From Candidatus Cloacimonetes bacterium 4572_55 (GTDB taxonomy: Bacteria; 4572-55): a stretch of 64,000 nucleotides of DNA. Under the pieces are notes generated by a model. The model saw only the letters and a list, made by a program, of their open reading frames with translations, ran no database searches and was not told the origin of the DNA. Location: the NCBI GenBank assembly GCA_002084765.1, contig NBMB01000004.1, positions 54,742 to 118,741 on the forward strand, written 5' to 3'. Shown here in pieces: positions 46,354 through 54,688 of the stretch (the first letter of the stretch is position 1; each line of letters begins with the position of its first letter). The position numbers were made by a program, and so were the translations under genes.

Positions 46354-47604
46354 TTGAGGAAGTTATTGTTATTTATGATGTTGTTGATCGTATGGTTGAC
46401 TGTTTCTATTTTGCCGGCTCAGGAATATGAATACCTTGGGTTACAGAATCGGCAGATCACATCTCTTGGAATTTATGACGGAATTCTTGCCGTTGGGACT
46501 CAAGAGGACGGTGTTTTCTGGCATACATTAGATTTCTCCGACGGTTCAGAATGGAATCTTATCGGCTTGCAGGGACAAAATGTGCTGACGGTCTATCCGC
46601 ATAAAAGCGGTCCCATCGGTTGGGGGATTGGCGCGGGCATGCACCCTAATGAGAGTGGTGATTCGCTTGTTTATTGCAGCTATATGGGGGAGCCTTTTGA
46701 GCCGAACAATCAGGGATTCGAGGAAACAGCCCCGGCTATTTACGATCTGGACGGATTTCCCGATCCTTCTATCTGCGGCGAAACATACGCGGCCGCGGGT
46801 CATGCGCTTTATATCCGAGAATGGGGCGAAGATACCTGGACGCCGATCTATACCGTGTATGAAGGGTCTCTGATCACAGTCAGCGCGCGAGTGGATTTTC
46901 CGGGCGTGGTATTGGCTGGAGGCTCTGAGGGATTCGCGGGACATCTGCTGATCAAATCGACGGACTATGGCGAAACATGGGAAAATATCTCGCCCATGAG
47001 TTTTATCGTAGACGTCGATTTTGTCGGCGCGCGTGCCGACACCATTTTCGCGGTCGCTGGTCAATATGTTTATAGATCGTTTGACGGCGGCAGTGAGTGG
47101 GAGATCGTCTTTGCTGTAGATATTCCGGAATATCCATCTTTCAGCGAAGTCCTGGTCGACCTTTCTAACAACAGGGTATACATAGCAGGTTATAATATAT
47201 GGGGCGGACAAACCTCGCCCCTTTATAGCGACGATTGGGGGGAGAGTTGGACGCCCATTTTGTCGGGCAGATATGATCCGATTGTGGGCATAGCGGCCAG
47301 TGCAGACGGAGATATGTACGTGGCTTATGAGTCGAGCGGCATATTCCGCATCGACCCGGAATTCAATTTCTCCACAGAGATTCGATTCCGACTGGACCAA
47401 CCGGCTCATACGCGACTGCAGATATTTAACGCAATCGGACAACCTGTCAAAACCCTGCTGAATGGCGCAATGCAGGCAGGGAAAAATTCTGTGATATGGG
47501 ACGGCTCCAATGAAGCGAATGAACTCACGGTGCCCGGCGTCTACTATTATCGGTTACAAACCGAAAATTTCCAACGAATTGAGAGAATGGTTCTCGCAAG
47601 GTAA
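46354..47604 (+). CDS. Secreted beta-propeller (BNR-like) protein with type A sorting domain
   Basis: A 416-residue exported protein with a signal peptide (LLLFMMLLIVWLTVSILPAQ). The body has repeated blades with BNR/Asp-box-like turns: STDYGETWENI, SFDGGSEWEIV, SDDWGESWTPI. Such propellers bind or process glycans or proteins. The C-terminal 80 residues are a shortened type A sorting domain (FRLDQPAHTRLQIFNAIGQP ... PGVYYYRLQT). The usual PNPFNP start is missing, so export signalling may be altered. The start is a TTG seven bases after AAGGAGG. Confidence 0.85.
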   Translation: MRKLLLFMMLLIVWLTVSILPAQEYEYLGLQNRQITSLGIYDGILAVGTQEDGVFWHTLDFSDGSEWNLIGLQGQNVLTVYPHKSGPIGWGIGAGMHPNESGDSLVYCSYMGEPFEPNNQGFEETAPAIYDLDGFPDPSICGETYAAAGHALYIREWGEDTWTPIYTVYEGSLITVSARVDFPGVVLAGGSEGFAGHLLIKSTDYGETWENISPMSFIVDVDFVGARADTIFAVAGQYVYRSFDGGSEWEIVFAVDIPEYPSFSEVLVDLSNNRVYIAGYNIWGGQTSPLYSDDWGESWTPILSGRYDPIVGIAASADGDMYVAYESSGIFRIDPEFNFSTEIRFRLDQPAHTRLQIFNAIGQPVKTLLNGAMQAGKNSVIWDGSNEANELTVPGVYYYRLQTENFQRIERMVLAR

Positions 47605-47659
47605 TTTGATCTTTAGGAATATATTTTTTAATTTATGATAATTAACGAAGGAGAAAATA

Positions 47660-48706
47660 ATGAAACGATTTTTGCAATTTGTTTTGGCTCTCATTATCTT
47701 TACAACACTCGGTCAAGCCGCGGCGCAGACCGACGATATTTACGCAATCGTGGATGGAAATACCGCGACGATCCACCACGACGCCACGGAACGCAACTGC
47801 GGTTCCATATTTGTCATGGATGTGCAGACCGTCGATAATCTGATTACTGTGACAGAAGTTGATACAGGGATGTTGGCGTATTGCATCTGTATTTTCGACC
47901 TATCGGTGACGATCGGTCCGTTAGACCCAGGGACCTACGCGGTCGATATTTATAGCACGGACGCACCTGACGGCTATTGTTGGGGATCGACCGAGTTCAC
48001 GGTTGGAGGCGCGCAGCTTCTGGATCAGTTTGAATCCGATTGCCAAGCCGCTCGCGACGACAGTTCCTCGATTGAGATCGACGTCCAGGGGGATAACATG
48101 ACGCTGATCTGGGAGACCCCGATGATCAACTGCTGCATAATCCCGGAATGGGGCGGCGATCTCCAGGCGGACACTTTTTATGTGACAATGACCGACGTAG
48201 GTCCTCCTTGCGACTGCATCTGCCCTTTTACCCTGAGCGCCACATTCGGACCATTTGATCCGGGGACTTATACCCTGGATTTTTGGAACGGATACTACGG
48301 ATACCCCAGTTTCACGATCTCCGAATCTGCGGCGCGGGATAGCAATCTTGTCGTTGATCAATATCAAAGCGACTGCTATCATATTGTCGATATTGAGGAT
48401 ACAGAACCGGGCGCGCAATCGTTGGTTGATTTTAGCCTGTATCCAGCAGAGCCAAATCCCTTCAACCAAAGCACGACCATCGGTTTCCATCTAACGGAAT
48501 CGACAACGGTCTCGCTTCGCGTGTTCGACATAAGCGGGCGGCTGATCAATCGGCTGATCGATGAGAAATCTCGTTCCGCGGGAGAGCATAAAATTCGCTG
48601 GGACGGAACCAATTCCCAAGGAGAGAGAGTCGGCAGCGGCGTATATGTCTATCAATTGCAGACCCGCGACCAGGTCGAATCCAAGCGGATGATTTTGATG
48701 AAATAA
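47660..48706 (+). CDS. Secreted cysteine-rich duplicated-domain protein with sorting domain
   Basis: A 348-residue exported protein with a signal peptide ending AAAQ. Two copies of a cysteine-rich beta domain follow, each with a CIC segment then FDLSVTIGPLDPGTYAVDIY (first copy) or FTLSATFGPFDPGTYTLDFW (second). The conserved cysteines probably form disulfides. The C-terminus is a type A sorting domain (AEPNPFNQSTTIGFHL ... VGSGVYVYQLQT). I do not recognise the cysteine-rich domain. The gene follows the beta-propeller gene and may be coexpressed. Confidence 0.85.
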   Translation: MKRFLQFVLALIIFTTLGQAAAQTDDIYAIVDGNTATIHHDATERNCGSIFVMDVQTVDNLITVTEVDTGMLAYCICIFDLSVTIGPLDPGTYAVDIYSTDAPDGYCWGSTEFTVGGAQLLDQFESDCQAARDDSSSIEIDVQGDNMTLIWETPMINCCIIPEWGGDLQADTFYVTMTDVGPPCDCICPFTLSATFGPFDPGTYTLDFWNGYYGYPSFTISESAARDSNLVVDQYQSDCYHIVDIEDTEPGAQSLVDFSLYPAEPNPFNQSTTIGFHLTESTTVSLRVFDISGRLINRLIDEKSRSAGEHKIRWDGTNSQGERVGSGVYVYQLQTRDQVESKRMILMK

Positions 48707-48714
48707 GGATCGTT

Positions 48715-49272
48715 ATGACGCCAGAAAAATCGCTCGGAAACAAAATGAAACGGATTGTGGTACTCGGAACCAGCGGATCGGGGAAAACTACGCTCGCCCG
48801 AGACATCTCCGAAAAACTGGAGATACCTCATATCGAGATGGACAGAATTTATTGGCGACCAAACTGGTGTCCCCCGCCAGAAAAGGAGTTCCGAGCCTCT
48901 GTTCAGGAAGCCGTGCAGGGCGAAAGTTGGGTGCTTGACGGAAATTATAGCAGAATGAGAGATATTATATGGATCCGAGCGACAACCTTGATCTGGCTGG
49001 ATTATTCATTCCCGCTTGTGCTGTGGCGGTCAATCAGCCGCACAGTCAAGCGGATATATAGCGGGGAAGAACTGTATGCCGGGAACCGAGAGACCTTCCG
49101 GCAGTCCTTTCTCAGCCGAGATTCGATCATTCTCTGGACTCTCAAGACCTATTTTCGCCGAAAACGGGAATATCCGATTTTGTTTGAAGATCCGAAATTT
49201 CAACATCTGGATAAGATCCGATTTCAAAAGCCGATCGAGGCGGGACGATTTGTTAAAAATTTGCCCACTTGA
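48715..49272 (+). CDS. Adenylate kinase-like P-loop protein (FlaR/AAA_17 type)
   Basis: A 185-residue P-loop kinase. Walker A is VLGTSGSGKTTLAR, then IEMDRIYWRPNW, WVLDGNYSR and TTLIWLDYSFPLVLWRSISR. This matches the 'DNA topology modulation protein FlaR' family, small NMP-kinase-like proteins of uncertain role. The start at 48715 has AAGGATCG ahead; the ATG at 48745 is also possible. Its last 59 bases are repeated 120 bases downstream, so the 3' end may be recent. Confidence 0.8.
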   Translation: MTPEKSLGNKMKRIVVLGTSGSGKTTLARDISEKLEIPHIEMDRIYWRPNWCPPPEKEFRASVQEAVQGESWVLDGNYSRMRDIIWIRATTLIWLDYSFPLVLWRSISRTVKRIYSGEELYAGNRETFRQSFLSRDSIILWTLKTYFRRKREYPILFEDPKFQHLDKIRFQKPIEAGRFVKNLPT

Positions 49273-49383
49273 GGTCTATCTTGGATTATTCGTTATTATG
49301 GAGTTCGAAGATTAAGATTTGAATATCTGGATAAGATCCGATTTCAAAAGCCGATCGAGGCGGGACGATTTGTTAAAAATTTG
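49205..49383 (+). repeat. Exact 59-base direct repeat at 120-base spacing
   Basis: The bases 49205-49263, which encode the C-terminus of the FlaR-like protein, recur without change at 49325-49383, outside any gene. The 61 bases between include the R1-like start TGGATTATTCGTTATTATGG near 49281. The second copy runs directly into the R1 body at 49384. Confidence 0.9.
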
Positions 49384-49441
49384 AATTCGATCCGCAGATT
49401 ACGCTGATTACCACAGATTAAGAATTGATAATTAAAGAGTT
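49384..49441 (+). repeat. Dispersed repeat R1, copy 2
   Basis: It contains TCCGCAGATTACGCTGATTA and ends CAGATTAAGAATTGATAATT, then AAAGAGTTATG. The last part is the same as in copy 1 at 19990-20020. The repeat runs right up to the ATG at 49442. Confidence 0.75.
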
Positions 49442-50875
49442 ATGCCTACTACAATATCGAAGTTACCCTTTACCCTTTATTACCATTTGGATTGTCATAT
49501 GCCACAATTCGATCTATTTGGAAAACCGACCCCTATCCCAGGCGAGTTGGAATATCATAGTCGATTGATCCCGATTATCGACTTACGAGACGCTGATCAA
49601 AGTGAGTTTGAGAAAAAGATACGATCGTGGCGGATCGCCTCACCGCCGGACCCGACTCTCTTGAAAAAAGTTTTGGAGACAATCGACGCGGTTCAAGAAT
49701 TCGGAGATCGCGGTTTTTTGGAGATGATCGCCAAACAGGAAAGGGGCGATATTGCCTCCGTCGACTCGGTTGATGATCTGATACTCTTTCCCGAACAACT
49801 TCAGCGGATGCCCGAGTATTCGGATAAGAAGTTTATAAAAGCTATTCGTATCGCTATACAAAATATTTCTATGTTCCATATCAAGCAACATCAAGAGTCG
49901 TGGTTTATCGAAGACGAGGAAACCGGCGTCCGTTTAGGTCAGCGGGTCACGCCGATGGACTCGATCGCTGTGTTATGGACAGGACTCCATCCAATTGAGT
50001 TGATTATGAATACGATTCCGGCAAAACTTGCCGGTGTCGAACGGATCGTGATAGCGATTGAATCCGAGGAGCGGACATTAAGTTCGTTGGCACTCGCCGT
50101 GATCCACGAATTGAATCCAGACGAAGTTATCCTGTCGGGAGGAGCTCCGGTTGTCGCCGCGCTGGCAGTCGGCACAGAAACCATTCCACGAGTTGATAAG
50201 ATCGTTGGCGTCGGAGATGTGGAAGCACAGCTTGCCAAACAGTTGTTATCTGGTCAAGTCGGAATCGACTCCTTCAGCAGTTGCCGCGAGATGGTCATTG
50301 TCGGGGATCAGGGGATCGATCCACATATTCTCGCTGCCGATATGCTGGCTCAGTGCGAATATTCTGATCTATCGGGATTAATTTTATTCTTAACTTCTGA
50401 TTCGACAGTATCTTCCACGATCGAGCAACTTCAATCGCAATTAAATCAGATGGGAAATGCCGCGTCTCTGATGGAGACGTTAAGACGCCGGACATTGATC
50501 GTTTTGGTCAATGAAGCCGGTCAAGCCGCGCCCTGGATAAACGAGATCGCACCGCAATATGTGCATCTTATGATTGAGGAAGCGGATCGATCCGCGAAAA
50601 TGATTCGTAATGCCGGAACAATTTTGATCGGCGAATACTCATCGGAGGCAATCGGCACTTTTGTGGCGGGTCCCAATCTCAATGTGCCTGCAATGGGCAG
50701 GGCGCGCTTTCAATCCCCTCTCGGCATTGACGATTTTTTGCATCACGCCAATATAATTCATTTGACTCGACGGAAAATCGAAGACCTGAGTCGGACAGCC
50801 GAAACGATTCTGGCGAAAGAAGGGTTTCCCGCTCATATCCAATCGCTCCGGCACCGTCTCCAAAAAAGTGAATGA
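49442..50875 (+). CDS. Histidinol dehydrogenase-like protein lacking catalytic residues
   Basis: A 477-residue HisD homologue over its full length: GVERIVIAIESEERTLSSLA, ILSGGAPVVAALAVGTETIP, KIVGVGDVEAQLAKQLLSG and ADMLAQCEYSD can be lined up. The key residues differ. The usual QAEH is QCEY (a zinc histidine lost), the catalytic Glu-His pair in APEHLE is Gln-Tyr (APQYVH), the GDY zinc aspartate is Thr (GTF), and NHVLPT is NLNVPA. The last zinc histidine (EGFPAH) is kept. It is therefore probably a pseudoenzyme. The start may be the ATG at 49499 (MPQFDLFG) instead, because the first ATG abuts repeat R1. Confidence 0.8.
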   Translation: MPTTISKLPFTLYYHLDCHMPQFDLFGKPTPIPGELEYHSRLIPIIDLRDADQSEFEKKIRSWRIASPPDPTLLKKVLETIDAVQEFGDRGFLEMIAKQERGDIASVDSVDDLILFPEQLQRMPEYSDKKFIKAIRIAIQNISMFHIKQHQESWFIEDEETGVRLGQRVTPMDSIAVLWTGLHPIELIMNTIPAKLAGVERIVIAIESEERTLSSLALAVIHELNPDEVILSGGAPVVAALAVGTETIPRVDKIVGVGDVEAQLAKQLLSGQVGIDSFSSCREMVIVGDQGIDPHILAADMLAQCEYSDLSGLILFLTSDSTVSSTIEQLQSQLNQMGNAASLMETLRRRTLIVLVNEAGQAAPWINEIAPQYVHLMIEEADRSAKMIRNAGTILIGEYSSEAIGTFVAGPNLNVPAMGRARFQSPLGIDDFLHHANIIHLTRRKIEDLSRTAETILAKEGFPAHIQSLRHRLQKSE

Positions 50876-51254
50876 TTTTTCGATGATCCCGCGAAAATTT
50901 GGAATTTATTAGCCTCACCTGCATTATTCATAATCCTCGGGGAACCATAGGTCTCAGATGCTTGATATTTAATGGGTTAGATTCGATTTTAACGACATTT
51001 CCAAGAGAACTCAGTTTTTATGAAAATTTCAGAACCCTTATTTGGGCTGACTCTGCGCGCTCTGTGACTCTGTTGCGAATATAGTGAAATGCGCGCAAAA
51101 GCTCGGTTTTCCTGAAGAAAATTTGGCAGACAGAAACCGAAAAAACGCTATTTTTTCTATGTTAAGAAATGTCAATCCTTTTAGTTCAATTCATAGTTCT
51201 TTTTGATCGTAATGATGGATTAAATTGCCCGTATCTTTCAAAGGAGATTCGTAG
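50876..51254. other. Intergenic stretch holding repeat R2
   Basis: Besides R2 copy 2, the region is A/T-rich. I see no gene. The HU gene at 51255 has AAAGGAG nine bases ahead of its ATG; I cannot place its promoter with confidence. Confidence 0.4.
51031..51128 (-). repeat. Dispersed repeat R2, copy 2 (opposite orientation)
   Basis: The reverse complement matches 20030-20128 with about four differences. Here it lies between genes, not within one, which shows that it is a mobile or dispersed element and not part of a protein family. Confidence 0.85.
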
Positions 51255-51620
51255 ATGTCAAACACTGGAAATACCGCTAATAAAAATAAAGATGGCCGAA
51301 AGCATGAAACGGTCACAAAGCGCGATATAATCGTATTAGTGAGTGAGAAAACTGGAAGTAAAAAAAAGGTTGTGGCACCGATTGTCGAGAAAATTTTTGA
51401 GGCAATGAAGGAAAGCCTTGAAGCAGAAAAAAGGATCGAGATTCGGGGTTTTGGCGTTTTTGATGTAAAGTGTTATAAAGCCAAACCCGCGAGAAATCCA
51501 CGCACAGGAGAAGAGGTTTTTGTAGAGGCTCATAAAAAACCATTCTTTAAGCCAGGTAAAGAGCTGAAAGCGCGGGTCAACGCCACGAAAAAAGACGTTG
51601 CTCCGATAGAAGAATCTTAG
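51255..51620 (+). CDS. HU/IHF family DNA-binding protein
   Basis: A 121-residue protein. After a 20-residue charged lead comes the HU fold: TKRDIIVLVSEKTG, VVAPIVEKIFEAMKESL, IRGFGVFDVK and ARNPRTGEEV, which holds the DNA-intercalating arm with its proline. HU proteins bend and compact DNA. The N- and C-terminal extensions are longer than in HU-beta. The ribosome-binding site is AAAGGAG. Confidence 0.95.
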   Translation: MSNTGNTANKNKDGRKHETVTKRDIIVLVSEKTGSKKKVVAPIVEKIFEAMKESLEAEKRIEIRGFGVFDVKCYKAKPARNPRTGEEVFVEAHKKPFFKPGKELKARVNATKKDVAPIEES

Positions 51621-51983
51621 AAAACTTGAATCATTCGGCTTTCCGACCCATCGTCCTTTCAATTGAAAAAAGATTTTATGGTCGGTAAGCCGCTCATTCG
51701 TTCATAGCCGCGCCGCTTCAAAAAAAACGAGAAGTTCGCCTTCGTAACTCAAGATATAACCGTTGGGGTCAAAGAAAGACCGGTGATCCAATCTGGAATG
51801 GCTGTTTTTTGATACCGTTTTTCAACTTCATAGATCGCCAATTTGATGCGTGATATACGCCTGTTCAGGGGATTCGTTTGTAGCAAATAATATCCCTCCC
51901 GCCTGGGACAGTTGAACCGACCAGGTTTTGCTCAAGAGGGAAGCCTCTCAGACACAAATGCTTTCTAAAAATAGGAATCCGAC
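51621..51983. other. Intergenic region with a long-stem hairpin
   Basis: A stem is formed by 51636-51651 and 51678-51692 (CGGCTT, mismatch, CCGACC pairing with GGTCGG, mismatch, AAGCCG). The loop holds the palindrome TTTCAATTGAAA. There is no T-run, so it is a 3' structure and not a clear terminator. On the minus strand, 51705-51800 can be read as a short peptide-like fragment (HRSFFDPNGYILSYEGELL), which may be a gene relic. Confidence 0.4.
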
Positions 51984-54146
51984 ATGAAAAGAACCAAACT
52001 GGACAAGGAAGAGTTAGACAACGCCATGAATCTGGCTGTGGAGTTCGCACAGGGAAAAAACCGAGGCGGAGCACTGAGGAAGTTCTTCCTACATGGATTC
52101 AGGAACGTGATCATGCCGGGATGGTGGTATTGCCAGACAGCCCGAGAGATCGTGGAAAAGGGATGTCTAACAGGAAAAATGTATCCCCCGGATTCAATTA
52201 AAAAACTGGCTTTTTTGATCGGTCCCGCTCTTTGGTACGCCCTGGCTATCGCTGAATCTGACGCGGGTAACGAGGCGGGATGTCGTCGTGTGCTGGAAGG
52301 AATTGTCAAGAGCTTTGAATTTATCCACATAGGCGTGTTCAATTATCTGAAAAAAAGCCGCCCCCCAAAAGAAATCAAATCCTTTAATGTGGATATTCTC
52401 GATCCCCTGATCCCTCTATTTCCCAATTACAAGAAAACCGATGCACAACGCGGAAGCGAGATATGGAAGTTGATACGGGAAGATCGCGTGATTGAAGCGT
52501 TCCAAAAGTTGACACAGCTGACTGATCCGGGCGTAGAGCCAGATCGACACTTAATTTGGAAAATATTCAACAAACTCGCTGAACAGAGAAAAATTATAGA
52601 GCTGATCGAATACTCCCGTTGGCGGAGTCTCCATAACTACCCGCTAAATGTTAAGGATGCGAGCATCCTGATAAACGCCGCGATAAAAAAGAATGATCCT
52701 TCTATGTGTCGGAATGCTATTGAATTTGTTGAAAATATCCATGTGAAGCCAGATGTAATCCTGTATAGTGTGATGATCGACGCTTATGGCAAGTCCGGGG
52801 ATGTAGAGTCCGCGCAACGGACGTTTGACGAGATGATTGAAAAGGGTCTCACGCCCGGGGTTATCCAATACGGCGCGGCGTTGATCGACGCTTATGGCAA
52901 GTCTGGGGATCCCGAAACTGGAGAGGAGAAGTTCAGGAATCTTCCCCCAGAAATGGAAATTTCCGATGAGGAGTTGGCTCGATTTTTTAATCTGATGATT
53001 CGCGGGTATGCGCAATTCGATTCGGTCAAGGATGCAAACCGTCTGAAAGAGGAGATGGTCAATCTCGGACTTTCTCCAGATCAATATACCTTAGGATCGC
53101 TCAACAATCTTTATGACAGAACTCGGTATATGGAATCGGATACTTACGCAGTGCGTCCCAAATCCGCGGAAGAGTGGAAGGAGCTTGCGATTCTGTACGA
53201 CGATATTATCCATGAATTGAACCAGCCCGTTGCGGCTATCGGGGCTCGGTCACGGGCAGCGTTGAATCATTTAAAAAAGAAAAATTTTGAGAAAGCGGAA
53301 GGGGCATTGGTAGAATTGCGAGCTTCGGTGAAAAATTTGGGAAATCGTTTGAGATTTTATAAAGACAGCGACAAAGAGGATGTCGTTATGGGATCGGATG
53401 TGGGTCCAAAATCCGCGGAAGAACGGAAGGAGCTTGCGATTCTGTACGACGATATTATCCATGAATTGAACCAGCCCGTTGGGGCTATCGGGAACCAGTC
53501 ACGGGCAGCGTTGAATCATGTAAAAAAGAAAAATTTTGATAACGCGGAAAAGGCATTGGTAAAATTGCGAGCTTCGGTGAAAAAATTGGGAAATCGTTTG
53601 GGACTTTATAAAGCCTTACAACACAGCGACAAAAAGGATGTCGTTGTGGTGAGCGATATCATCCAAGAGGTGCTGCAGATGTTGGAGACGCAGATAAAAA
53701 AAGCGAAAGTTACACCTGAGATAAGAATCTATGACAAAAACAAGTGGAACCGCCCGCTTTATCTGCATGGTGACCCCTTCCATTATCGGCTGGCGATCCG
53801 AGCCTTGATCCATAATGCAATACAAGCCTGTTCAAAAAAAGACGTCTTGCCCGGGCGGAAAAAAGTGATTGTCCGCGCGCAATACAGCCCTTCTCGCAGT
53901 CACTTTTCTACTGGCTGGATTGATATTTATGTTCGGGATCTGGGCAATGGCATTCCTGAAGAGCATCGGGAGAGTATATTTAAACGCGGCTTTACCACAA
54001 AGAAGGGGAGGGGTCTGGGTCTGGGCTTGAGCCTGGCTCAATCTGTTGCGGATCAATATCAGGGCTGGCTCAGGCTTGAGGAAGATATTGAGTTTGGCGC
54101 GGAATTCTGGCTCCGTTTTCCAGCGGGTCAACCGGAAAATAAATAA
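51984..54146 (+). CDS. PPR-domain histidine kinase with duplicated phosphoacceptor region
   Basis: A 720-residue cytoplasmic protein. Residues about 1-180 are helical. About 180-375 contain pentatricopeptide-type repeats: VKPDVILYSVMIDAYGKSGD, then AQRTFDEMIEKGLTP, VIQYGAALIDAYGKSGDPE, and MIRGYAQFDSVKDAN with LKEEMVNLGLSPD. Two near-identical HisKA-like segments follow, each with HELNQPV; the phospho-accepting histidines are His410 and His493, exactly 83 residues apart. The ATPase domain has N-box NAIQAC (about 611), DLGNGIPEEH (about 652), IFKRGFTTKKGRGLGLGLSL and a C-terminal WLRFP. PPR repeats bind single-stranded RNA and are rare in bacteria. No membrane helix or signal peptide is present. 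A receiver and a PIN gene follow in the same operon. Confidence 0.9.
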   Translation: MKRTKLDKEELDNAMNLAVEFAQGKNRGGALRKFFLHGFRNVIMPGWWYCQTAREIVEKGCLTGKMYPPDSIKKLAFLIGPALWYALAIAESDAGNEAGCRRVLEGIVKSFEFIHIGVFNYLKKSRPPKEIKSFNVDILDPLIPLFPNYKKTDAQRGSEIWKLIREDRVIEAFQKLTQLTDPGVEPDRHLIWKIFNKLAEQRKIIELIEYSRWRSLHNYPLNVKDASILINAAIKKNDPSMCRNAIEFVENIHVKPDVILYSVMIDAYGKSGDVESAQRTFDEMIEKGLTPGVIQYGAALIDAYGKSGDPETGEEKFRNLPPEMEISDEELARFFNLMIRGYAQFDSVKDANRLKEEMVNLGLSPDQYTLGSLNNLYDRTRYMESDTYAVRPKSAEEWKELAILYDDIIHELNQPVAAIGARSRAALNHLKKKNFEKAEGALVELRASVKNLGNRLRFYKDSDKEDVVMGSDVGPKSAEERKELAILYDDIIHELNQPVGAIGNQSRAALNHVKKKNFDNAEKALVKLRASVKKLGNRLGLYKALQHSDKKDVVVVSDIIQEVLQMLETQIKKAKVTPEIRIYDKNKWNRPLYLHGDPFHYRLAIRALIHNAIQACSKKDVLPGRKKVIVRAQYSPSRSHFSTGWIDIYVRDLGNGIPEEHRESIFKRGFTTKKGRGLGLGLSLAQSVADQYQGWLRLEEDIEFGAEFWLRFPAGQPENK

Positions 54147-54202
54147 AAATAAGCGTATATTCTTGGTTAGGAACTTCATTATCTCATAAAAGGAGAGAAA
54201 AA

Positions 54203-54688
54203 ATGAGAGTAATTATTGTTGACGATGAGGTAGATTTTGGAGAGAGTCTACAAGATATGATTGAAAGCGAAGGCTATGAAGTGGATTTTTACTGCTCGAT
54301 TCATTCGGCACAAGAGGCACTTTCCAGCTTAGAAGAGCCGATCGTTGTGATATCAGACCATGATTTCGGCGGGATAGAGGTGGGTTATGATTTTTGCAAG
54401 TGGCTTCGGGAGAAGCATCCGTTCGGTCTGCTATTGCCTATCATCTATCTGACAGGGCGAGGGAGCGACAAAGATTATTTGAATCAGCAGCAAGAAAGCC
54501 CTTTTAATCATCCAAATGCGTTTATTTCTAAGGATCAACTCTCTTCGGATGATGACTTACTGCCGGATATTTTGAGCCGCTATTCTAAGGGATTCGAGCA
54601 AATTCAGGAGCTGTTTGAGAATCAGAGCGCGCGCCAGGCTCTGATAGGATTCAAAGACATGGAGCCGATAGATTATGAACTTAATTAA
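54203..54688 (+). CDS. Stand-alone response regulator receiver
   Basis: A 161-residue protein with one receiver domain. The acidic pocket is VDDE (Asp7, Asp8), the phosphorylation site is Asp52 in VVISDHDFGG, and the switch residues are Thr in YLTGRG and Lys in FISKDQL. A 40-residue helical tail follows and no DNA-binding domain. It follows the kinase by 56 bases with an AAGGAG site, so it is the likely phosphate acceptor. It overlaps the PIN gene by 14 bases, suggesting that the two products act together. Confidence 0.9.
   Translation: MRVIIVDDEVDFGESLQDMIESEGYEVDFYCSIHSAQEALSSLEEPIVVISDHDFGGIEVGYDFCKWLREKHPFGLLLPIIYLTGRGSDKDYLNQQQESPFNHPNAFISKDQLSSDDDLLPDILSRYSKGFEQIQELFENQSARQALIGFKDMEPIDYELN

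Noticed and set aside
46546-47442. A 298-codon minus-strand frame
   Set aside because: Antisense to the beta-propeller gene with its Asp-box repeats; no recognisable features of its own.
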